From Haematococcus lacustris (taxonomy: Eukaryota; Chlorophyta; Chlorophyceae; Chlamydomonadales; Haematococcaceae), in the NCBI GenBank assembly GCA_030144725.1, contig JASKMD010000004.1:9145339-9209338 (forward strand): a stretch of 64,000 nt of DNA. The letters are read 5' to 3'. The notes beneath the pieces were generated by a model that was not told the origin of the DNA, did no database searches, and saw only the letters and a program-made list of their open reading frames with translations. The position numbers and the translations under genes are program-made. How positions within the stretch are numbered: the first letter of the stretch is position 1; each line of letters begins with the position of its first letter. This document shows, one piece after another, positions 55,851-64,000 of the stretch.

Positions 55851-56235
55851 TTATGAAATGGAACGAACAGCAACTGAAAGCCATCCCACCCCTTGTTTAC
55901 TTCACAATGCGTTCTTCATGTTGTCTAGGGTTCTTCCCATGCAATCTCCCAGCCATTGTCACATCAACCATAACACCTGAAAACCCAGTTTTAGCTACAA
56001 CATCGACCTTGCCTGGCTACTACCGTCACGCATGGTATCAAGGTAGGCTCAATGTGTGTGGTGACAAAGCTGGTGTCATCAAGAACGATACAAGATTATA
56101 AGCTGTCTAGTCTGGTCCAACCACGCATGTCATGTCACGCGGGTCCTCCAGCATGGCAACAATCAATGTTGTGGCAAGCACGAAACATCACAAAGACCGC
56201 CAAGTACTGTCTTTCGCCAGAGTTTTATTCAGCAA
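55851..56235. repeat. 3' flank of LRR gene D
   Basis: Best-preserved version of the family 3' flank (GAAATGGAACGAACAGCAAC, TAGCTACAACATCGACCTTG, GGTAGGCTCAATGTGTGTGG, CCAGCATGGCAACAATCAAT). Confidence 0.55.
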
Positions 56236-57982
56236 TCACAACATGCTCACTTTGAATACTCCAGTCTTCAACCAGTTGCCAGCCTGCCAACCTGAATGCA
56301 GCTCAGAGGCAGTGAATCTGTTGATGATATTGACATGCAGCCACCGTGCCCAGGGCTGCTCAGCCATGAGCTGCAGCGACTCATGCATGGCTGCACTGAC
56401 ACATCCCTCTACACTGATGAGGGTGACCTTCTGCGAAGCCGGCATGAGCTGCACCAGCTGGTGCCAGAACTCTAGTGTAGGGGTAAGGCTGCCGTCACAC
56501 AGCTCAAAGTGGGTGCAGTCCCGGCACAATGGAGCCAGTGCCCGGACATCAGCGGCTGTTACTCCATTCAGGTTACGAACGAGCACCTCGTCACAGCACT
56601 GCAGCGGCTGCAGCAAAGCTACCAGCTGCGCTAGGTCCACCCTCTGCTGCTGTAGGGACGCTGGAGTGATGACGCTGGGGCCTAGTCCACTGGGGCCTGA
56701 TCCCTGATGCTTCGGCATAATCAGTTCCAGCCGCTTGATCTGCACTGGCACCTTACACGCTACTGCCAAGTGGTGGATTGCCGCTGCCACCTCAGGGTCT
56801 GGGATGTCCTCCACTCGAATGACCAGATGCCCCAGCACAAGAGGTTGGGAGAGGGAGTGAAGGGGCAGGTACGCGATTGCCTTCCAGTCAATAGTCTCAG
56901 TTAGCTCCGACTGCTGCCAGCTGCAGGGCGCATCAGCATATGAGGTGTCCACTCCCTCAACTGTGCACAGGTGGAGGCTTGTGATCTGGGTGGCTGCAAG
57001 GAGTGTGTCGAGCTGCTGATGGCCCTTGCTGATGGTTCCTGGCAGCTGCAGGGTGTGGAGCTGAGGCAGCACCTGCAGCAGCTCAGTCAGGCCATCCAGG
57101 CTGCCAAGATGGGTTATAGTGAGCACCTGAAGCTGAGCCAGAGGCTGCAAGTGCTCTACCAGGTACTGGAAGCCCTCATTATGCGTATAGTACTCGAGGT
57201 GCAGCTGGGTCAGGTATTGCGCTAGGGGCTGAAAGCTAGGCACCAGGCTGTCCAGAGTCTAAGCTGAGCTGCTTCAACCGCAGACCCTGGAACAGAGTGC
57301 CCACTGCTCCAGGCGCATCACCATCCTGACTGAAGATATAGGCGATGTCTAGCTGCTGCAGCTGCAGGGCCAGCGGCGGGTAGGAGAGCAGGCTGGCCAG
57401 TGCATCGCTTGAGACACGGAGCCCCTCCAGGGTCAGGGCAGTCAGGCTGGGGAAGCTGTCCAGCAGCTGCTGGGCAAGGTTAGGTGAGCAGTGTAGATGT
57501 CTGCGCTTGTCATTGTACCATTCCGCACTGCCGACCATACTGCAGACCTCCACTGCTGCACAGTTGTCCAGCTTTGCCAGGGCATGGGCCAGCAGGTCGG
57601 TGTAGCACTCGCTGTCCTCTGTCTCTGTGCTGTCCTCTGTCTCTGGTGGCTGCCACAAGGTAAGAGCCAGCTTGCACTTCCTCGCTTGCAGGGATGCAAC
57701 AACTCGGGGCGTGAGCAGCTGGTCGCAGCACTGCCTGCCCAGCTGGATGCGCAAGGCTGGGGCGTGCAGCAGGCGGGCCAGGAAGAAGGCTCGGCAGGTC
57801 AGGGGCAGCTGGGTCCTGGCCTGAAGCTGCATGACCCTGCCAGCGATGTCATCCAGCAGCGCTGGCGGGAGGTCCAGCAGCCTAGTGGCAGGAGGGGGCG
57901 CCTCGCCAGCTGGGCTGTACCCATCTGTTGCTGAGGCACCGCCATCCACTGCGACTTGATGTTGCATGTCACGCTGGCTCAT
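56236..57982 (-). pseudogene. F-box-like/LRR gene D, broken by an 11-bp deletion
   Basis: MSQRDMQHQVAVDGG start, F-box-like LLDLPPALLDDIAGRVMQLQ, then LRRs. Around 57243 the frame is lost: genes A and E have GCGGTGGTGTG between GGCA and CCAGG, and D lacks exactly these 11 bp. The second frame resumes at PSFQPLAQYLTQLHLEYY and runs to the PWARWLHV end. Adding 11 bp would give a frame of 585 codons, essentially the length of intact gene A. A TETEDSTETEDSE acidic duplication sits near residue 115. Probably inactivated recently. Confidence 0.8.
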
Positions 57983-58480
57983 AGCTAGGGATGTCTGTTG
58001 ACCTGCAGAGTGGGTAAAGCAAGAAGGCTGTCAGGGTGAGAGGGGCGCCAGCAGCAGCAGCAGCAGCTGGGTGTGGGTGTGGGTGCGGGTACGCACCTGG
58101 CTGCTCTCAGCTCACTCGATGCCTTTCAACAAGCCTGCAGAGCGGAAGGAGAGCAGCAGCGTGGACCTAGGACATGAGCTAGTAGATCACAGCTGGCGAG
58201 AAACACTACTCGCTGGCTACTTCCACAGGCGCTCCCGATGACTTACGGGCGGTTCGACATGTGCGACCCGATGTTACAGCTTCGTCTTTCGCGCCCCCAT
58301 GTTAAAGCGCAAGTGCAGCTGGACGAGGTAATTCGCCGAGCAGAACCATATTGGCTTCGCACGAAACCGAGGGCGATGCGCATAGGGTTCTTCGCATGCA
58401 ACCCTTTTCAGCCCCCCCCACCCCCCACCAGATTGGGAATGTGTGAGAGGGGGCAAATGGTTCCTCGGACAGCGCTTCTA
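57983..58480 (-). promoter_or_regulatory. 5'UTR intron and upstream block of gene D
   Basis: Predicted intron 58003-58096 (donor GTGCGT, acceptor CTGCAG). The conserved block at 58105-58255 matches genes A and C, and similarity to A extends to GGGTTCTTCGCATGCAACCC near 58400. Confidence 0.6.
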
Positions 58481-58559
58481 CCCTTTGTCCTTCTTATCCT
58501 TCCTTCCTTTATCCTCTTTGTTTCTTCAAGCCTTGTGTTGTTCGGGGGAAGAACCCTCT

Positions 58560-59460
58560 AGCCAGGGCATGCACAGCATTGGAGCAGTGAGCTCACCCCT
58601 GGCTGCAGCCCAGCACCATGTTGTGTGGTCTCAGCCTGGCTGCTATGTACAGGCAGTGCGGGTGTCAGCCTGGCTGACTGGCAGCAGCACTGAGCAGGCT
58701 ACCCCAGGGGCTGGTTGCCGCCAGCAGTGGACAGCCTCCTCCAGCACTGCTGCTCTGCTCTGACACTGCCCTCTGCAGCAGCAGCCTGAGTCAGACCCTC
58801 TGCTGCTCTGAGGCATACCCTCCGGGTGCCAGCAGTGGACACCTGTTGACACACCGCTGTGGACACCCTCCTGCATAGCATAGCATATCTGTGCATATCA
58901 CATGGCCGAGTTCTCCATGCAACCATTGTGCAAACAGCCAATGATGCATTCAAGGCTTGTCACATCACGCCAGACTGACCTGCTCGCCCAACTTCATCAC
59001 GCAGGGTTTAGGAAGGAAGCACTCAGCCTTATCCTCTCGCTCAGCAGCCACCCTGCCAAAGCCTGACTGCTGACTCCACATCGCCCACCTCCTGCTGCCT
59101 CCACTCCATGCAGTGCCACCTCTCCACCACCCTGACATGACATGACCCACTGCTACTGACTGTGACCACTTCAAGTCACGGTGAAGGTGTCGCCATCATC
59201 CCACCGCCACTGTGCTGTACTGCGGGGTGGGGCGACGCTGCAACAGGGCAGTAGGGCAACAGGGCGGTAGGACTGCCACCCACCAGCAGGCTGTTGTCAA
59301 TTGCAGTTGTAGCGCAAGCTGCAGTAGCAAGCGGTGGCATGGAGGGCTGCCAGCTGCTGCTCGATACTACCTTCTCTCCACCACTGCTGCCAGCTCCTGT
59401 TGCTGTGCTCAGCACTACTGCTGCTGTTGCATTACCTGCTCCAGCAGTAGCTGAACCTGC
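58560..59460. repeat. LRR-block spacer, copy III
   Basis: Same landmarks as copies I and II, but lacking about 400 bp between the TGACCTGCTCGCCCAAC and GGGTTTAGG landmarks. Confidence 0.65.
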
Positions 59461-60140
59461 TGGGATGCAGTGTGGTGGAGGCTGCCAGGTGCAGCACAGC
59501 AGGCGCCAGCACAGCATGATGCAGCACAGCAGGCTTGTGGAGGAGCGGTGGTGTGGGTGTGGGCAGTGTGGGTGCATGACCTCAAGGCACCCACACTGCC
59601 CGCACCCACCCCGACACTCCTCCACAAGCTGCCGAACTTGGCCAAGACAATTGTCACATGGCTACTCCTCTCTGACTGTAGCCCCTGAGCCGGCTGACAA
59701 GGTGTGGGAGTAGGGCCACAACCGGAGCCAGTCGCCCATGGTGTGGCCCTGCATGGCCTGCTACTAGCGTGGCCTGAGCCTGCCCCTCTGTGCCCTTAGG
59801 CAGCAGGGATCAGCTGGGCCAGGTGGCTGCTGCTGCTGCCGCTGCTGCTGCTTGGCAGCGCTGTTTGGTGCGGCTGCCGCTGACTAGGGCCAGTGCAGGC
59901 TGCAGCAGGCCCAGGGCAGAGCCGCCTAATCCACACCTACCCTGGCCTGACACCCACTGACATTGTTGCTGCTGCTGCTGCATCATGGAGCTGGTGATAC
60001 AGCGCTGCCGCAGGGCGCTGGTACACTGGCGACAGCTTGATTTTGATAAGCATGGTCCGGTTATCCAGCAGCGTCAGCACCCACCTGACAGCAGACCCCA
60101 ACAACACTCATGACAGCCCACGGCAACATCAGCTCTGCAG
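59461..60140. other. Spacer without a supported gene
   Basis: CTGCTG-rich DNA. GCAGTGTGGGTG(C/A)ATGACCTC resembles 55730. No gene. Confidence 0.35.
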
Positions 60141-61915
60141 GGCAGCAGGGCAGCAGGGCGGCAGGGCAGCAGGGCAGCAGGGCAGCAGGGCAGCAGGGCG
60201 GCAGGGCAGCAGGGCGGCAGGGCGGCAGGGCAGCAGGGCAGCAGGGCGGCAGGGCAGCAGGGCGGCAGGGCAGCAGGGCAGCAGGGCGGCAGGGCGGCAG
60301 GGCGGCAGGGCAGCAGGGCAGCAGGGCGGCAGGGCAGCAGGGCAGCAGGGCAGCAGGGCAGCAGGGCAGCAGGGCAGCAGGGCGGCAGGGCAGCAGGGCA
60401 GCAGGGCGGCAGGGCGGCAGGGCAGCAGGGCAGCAGGGCAGCAGGGCAGCAGGGCGGCAGGGCGGCAGGGCAGCAGGGCAGCAGGGCAGCAGGGCAGCAG
60501 GGCGGCAGGGCAGCAGGGCAGCAGGGCAGCAGGGCGGCAGGGCGGCAGGGCAGCAGGGCAGCAGGGCAGCAGGGCAGCAGGGCGGCAGGGCGGCAGGGCA
60601 GCAGGGCAGCAGGGCAGCAGGGCGGCAGGGCAGCAGGGCAGCAGGGCAGCAGGGCAGCAGGGCAGCAGGGCAGCAGGGCGGCAGGGCGGCAGGGCGGCAG
60701 GGCAGCAGGGCAGCAGGGCGGCAGGGCGGCAGGGCAGCAGGGCAGCAGGGCAGCAGGGCAGCAGGGCGGCAGGGCGGCAGGGCAGCAGGGCAGCAGGGCA
60801 GCAGGGCAGCAGGGCGGCAGGGCAGCAGGGCAGCAGGGCAGCAGGGCGGCAGGGCGGCAGGGCAGCAGGGCAGCAGGGCAGCAGGGCAGCAGGGCGGCAG
60901 GGCGGCAGGGCAGCAGGGCAGCAGGGCAGCAGGGCGGCAGGGCAGCAGGGCAGCAGGGCAGCAGGGCAGCAGGGCAGCAGGGCAGCAGGGCGGCAGGGCG
61001 GCAGGGCGGCAGGGCGGCAGGGCGGCAGGGCGGCAGGGCGGCAGGGCGGCAGGGCGGCAGGGCAGCAGGGCAGCAGGGCAGCAGGGCGGCAGGGCAGCAG
61101 GGCTGCAGGGCTGCAGGGTAGCAGGGCGGCAGGGCGGCAGGGCGGCAGGGCGGCAGGGCAGCAGGGCAGCAGGGCAGCAGGGCAGCAGGGCAGCAGGGCA
61201 GCAGGGCAGCAGGGCGGCAGGGCAGCAGGGCAGCAGGGCAGCAGGGCAGCAGGGCAGCAGGGCGGCAGGGCAGCAGGGCAGCAGGGCAGCAGGGCGGCAG
61301 GGCAGCAGGGCAGCAGGGCAGCAGGGCGGCAGGGCAGCAGGGCAGCAGGGCAGCAGGGCAGCAGGGCAGCAGGGCAGCAGGGCGGCAGGGCAGCAGGGCA
61401 GCAGGGCGGCAGGGCGGCAGGGCAGCAGGGCAGCAGGGCAGCAGGGCAGCAGGGCAGCAGGGCGGCAGGGCAGCAGGGCAGCAGGGCGGCAGGGCGGCAG
61501 GGCAGCAGGGCAGCAGGGCAGCAGGGCGGCAGGGCAGCAGGGCAGCAGGGCAGCAGGGCAGCAGGGCAGCAGGGCAGCAGGGCGGCAGGGCAGCAGGGCA
61601 GCAGGGCAGCAGGGCGGCAGGGCAGCAGGGCAGCAGGGCAGCAGGGCAGCAGGGCAGCAGGGCAGCAGGGCAGCAGGGCGGCAGGGCGGCAGGGCAGCAG
61701 GGCGGCAGGGCGGCAGGGCAGCAGGGCAGCAGGGCGGCAGGGCAGCAGGGCGGCAGGGCAGCAGGGCGGCAGGGCGGCAGGGTAGCAGGGCGGCAGGGCG
61801 GCAGGGCAGCAGGGCGGCAGGGCAGCAGGGTAGCAGGGCGGCAGGGCGGCAGGGCGGCAGGGCGGCAGGGTAGCAGGGCGGCAGGGCGGCAGGGCGGTGG
61901 GGCAGCAGGGCAGGG
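60141..61915. repeat. 8-bp satellite, GGC(A/G)GCAG, with 312-bp higher-order unit
   Basis: About 220 units, nearly all either GGCAGCAG or GGCGGCAG, with a few T variants near 61100 and at the right end. A 39-unit block starting at 60405 repeats from 60717 with identical A/G order over its first 37 units. Frames reading RAAGQQGS are repeat artefacts. Confidence 0.92.
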
Positions 61916-62525
61916 CTCAACAGCGATGGCATTGACTCCGCCAACTCAACAGTCTGCATCAGCTGAGGACTGGGTTGATGGGGTGGTGTGGGATAATGTG
62001 GTTACCTAGTAGGCCAACCAATCCATGAGCAGGACTGTGACTGGGTCCAGGGCGTAGGGCTGAAAGGGTGTAGGTGGGCAGGCTGCAGTGCAAGCCCCTC
62101 CCACACCCCCTGCCTTACCCTGCTGCTCCAGGCCTGGCCTGCATGAGGGCAGAGAGCAGACCAGGCATGCCGCAAAGTAGACAAGGCACCTCCCAGCAGC
62201 ACACCCACAGCCGGGCAGCTTGAAGACTTGTGCGGCAGGCAGTTGAGGCCCTGCATCAGGCTGCACCAGGTCAGGCCATGCACTGAAAGACATGTGAAAC
62301 GGAATAAAGAGCAACTGAACAGTCATCCAACCCCTAGTATTACATCCTATTCACTGCCAGCAGATTATCATGACAGCCATTGCTCCCTGATAGCAGCAGA
62401 AGCAGGCTGTTGCGATGCATGCGCTGTGGCCGAGCTATTGTTCCTATTGGGTCTTCCAGCATGGCAACAGTCAGTACTGCGGCATGCATGAAACACCACA
62501 AAGCAGTCGCCACATCAATTAGCAA
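61916..62525. repeat. 3' flank of LRR gene E and spacer
   Basis: 62290-62520 matches the 3' flanks of genes A and D and the orphan at 3657 (AGAGCAACTGAACAGTCATCC-like, CTGTGGCCGAGCTATTGTTC, CCAGCATGGCAACAGTCAGT). The remainder has no gene. Confidence 0.5.
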
Positions 62526-64000
62526 TCAACACTCCTCGAACATGCTCACTTTGAAAACACCAGTCTTCACCCAGCTGCCAGCCTGCCAACATGCAGGGGG
62601 CTCAGATGCAATGATACGGTAGCAAATTGTGATGTCTAGCCACCGTGCCCAGGGCTGCTCAGCCATGAGCTGCAGCGACTCATGCATGGCTGCAGAAACA
62701 CATCCCCCTGCATAGTAAAACTCGACCTTCTGCACAACAGGCATGAGCTGCACCAGCTGGCGCCAGAACTCCAGTGAGGGCTCCACGCTGCCGCCATGCA
62801 GCGAAAAGTGGGTGCAGTCCCGGCACAATGGGGCCAGTGCCAGGACATCAGCGGCTGTGACTCCATGCAGCTTAAAGACCTGCACCTTGCACAGCCCGCA
62901 GCTCTTAAGCGATTGCAGCAAAGCCACCAGCTGCGCCAGGTCAACCCTCTGCTGTAGTAGGGACGCTGGAGTGATGACACTGGGGCCTAGTCCCCCTTTT
63001 GCCTCCTCCTCCTCCTCCTCCTCCTCTTTCTCCTCTTCCTCCTCCTCCTCCTCTTTCTCCCCCTCCTCCTCCTCCTCATCCTCCTCCTCCTCCTCCTCAT
63101 CCTCCTCATCCTCCGCATCCTCCTCATCCTTTCTCATCCTCAACTGCAACTCCTTGATTTGCACTGGCACCTTGCACGCATATGCCAGGAGGTGGATTGC
63201 GGTTGCCAGCTCAGGGTCTGAAGTATCCTCCACACTGATTGAAAGTGTCCCCAACACTAGAGGCTGGGAGAGGGAGTGTAGGGGAAGGTAAGCGAGTTGC
63301 TTCAAGAAAACCCATCCAGTCAGCTTTAACCGTTGCCAGCTGCAAGGCACATCTGCACGTGATGTGCCTAATTCCATGACTGTGGCCAACTGGACGCTTG
63401 TAAACTGGGTGACTGCCAAGAGTGTGTCCAACTGCTGCTGGCCCATGATGCTGGTCCATGGCAGCTGAAGGGTGTGCAGCTGAGGCAGCGCTTGTAGCAG
63501 CTGGGTCAGGCCCTCCAGGTCGCCACTGTGGGATAGAGTCAGCACCTGCAGCTGAGCCAGAGGTTGCAAGTACTCCCTGAAGTAGCCCAGATCAGCGTCA
63601 CGATAGCCCATACTCGATTTGAGGTGCAGCTGGGTCAGGTGTTGCGCCAGGGGCTGAAAGCTAGGCAGCGGTGGTGTGCCAGGCTGTTTACGGCGTACGG
63701 CAGCTATGCTGAGCTGCTTCAGCTGCAGACCCTGGAACACAGGGCCCAACAGCCTATGCTCGTCACCAACCGGGACGCTGACATCGGGGAGGTGTAGCTG
63801 CTGCAGCTGCAGGGCTAGCGGTGGGTAGGAGAGCAGGCTGGCTAGCGCATCGCTTGAGACACAGAGCCCCTCTAGGGTCAGGGCAGTAAGGCTGGGGAAG
63901 CTGTCCAGCAGGTGCTGGGCAAGGCCAGGTGGGCAGTGTAGATGACTATGGTGACATTCACCACTGCTCACCAACTCGCAGACTTCCACTGCTGCACAGT
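62526..64000 (-). CDS. F-box-like/LRR gene E, partial, with poly-Glu insert
   Basis: Open through the window end; upstream residues read NCAAVEVCELVSSGE, matching gene A, so the F-box-like half lies outside. LRRs are intact (LPSFQPLAQHLTQLHLKS, LPQLHTLQLPWTS) and it ends with the PWARWLDI signature. Unlike its paralogues, it carries a run of about 55 mostly Glu/Asp residues between the KELQLRM segment and GPSVITPASLLQQRV, encoded by (CCT)n/(CTC)n on the plus strand at about 63000-63130. The insert falls in a loop between repeats and is likely a trinucleotide expansion. There is no frameshift in the visible 491 codons. Confidence 0.75.
   Translation of the reverse strand, partial: CAAVEVCELVSSGECHHSHLHCPPGLAQHLLDSFPSLTALTLEGLCVSSDALASLLSYPPLALQLQQLHLPDVSVPVGDEHRLLGPVFQGLQLKQLSIAAVRRKQPGTPPLPSFQPLAQHLTQLHLKSSMGYRDADLGYFREYLQPLAQLQVLTLSHSGDLEGLTQLLQALPQLHTLQLPWTSIMGQQQLDTLLAVTQFTSVQLATVMELGTSRADVPCSWQRLKLTGWVFLKQLAYLPLHSLSQPLVLGTLSISVEDTSDPELATAIHLLAYACKVPVQIKELQLRMRKDEEDAEDEEDEEEEEEDEEEEEGEKEEEEEEEEKEEEEEEEEAKGGLGPSVITPASLLQQRVDLAQLVALLQSLKSCGLCKVQVFKLHGVTAADVLALAPLCRDCTHFSLHGGSVEPSLEFWRQLVQLMPVVQKVEFYYAGGCVSAAMHESLQLMAEQPWARWLDITICYRIIASEPPACWQAGSWVKTGVFKVSMFEEC

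Noticed and set aside
60037..61959. Three long frames (RAAGQQGS, LLPCCPAA) across the 8-bp array
   Set aside because: Products of the GGC(A/G)GCAG repeat; no unique flanking coding sequence.

Overview
The window is eukaryotic nuclear DNA, most likely from a chlorophyte green alga of the Chlamydomonadales; a Haematococcus-like genome is my guess, not something the sequence proves. Reasons: spliced genes with GT-AG introns of about 65-110 bp, GC-rich DNA with long CTG/CAG (poly-Ala) tracts, a Ty3/gypsy chromovirus, TTAGGG/CTAGGG telomere-like tracts, a TGTAA motif in the LTR, and very heavy minisatellite load. Two runs of exactly 500 N (22550-23049, 42960-43459) show it is a scaffold with gaps of unknown true size. 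I saw no rRNA, tRNA, CRISPR array or bacterial operon.

Layout. 1-3641: 3' part of a Ty3/gypsy chromovirus with its 3' LTR. 3657-10640: minisatellite territory, split by a 1.9 kb inverted-repeat (foldback) element that carries a 6-bp target duplication, plus a Pro/Ser-rich exon-like region. 10880-13235: an intact F-box-like/LRR gene with a 5'UTR intron and an interstitial TTAGGG block. 14714-15866: a CCAGTACTGG array. 16094-22549: a large multi-exon minus-strand gene with an Ala-rich front, nuclear-localisation-like basic stretches and a beta-helix-like C-terminus; it runs into the first gap. 23050-26771: about 3.7 kb of CCAGTACTGG array. 26772-32376: plus-strand exons that look like the back end of a large DNA-transposon protein, broken up by GGACCCTGCGCAGGGTCC arrays. 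32545-39659: telomere-like tract, repeat copies, decayed LRR block and a 909-bp MITE with TA ends. 39660-45128: a giant pentamer satellite, (TGGGC)n before the gap and (CCCCG)n after it. 47054-64000: four minus-strand LRR paralogues (three frameshifted, one running off the window) separated by copies of one spacer, and a 1.8 kb array of an 8-bp unit.

Two themes tie the window together. First, one gene family: an F-box-like/LRR gene and its flanks have been copied as a block at least five times plus two scraps, and most copies are decaying by single frameshifts. Second, one repeat logic: several separate minisatellite families are built around 10-bp palindromes (CCAGCGCTGG, CCAGTACTGG, CCTGCGCAGG) that differ only by symmetric changes which keep the dyad. 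I regard that symmetric variation as the most unusual signal here.
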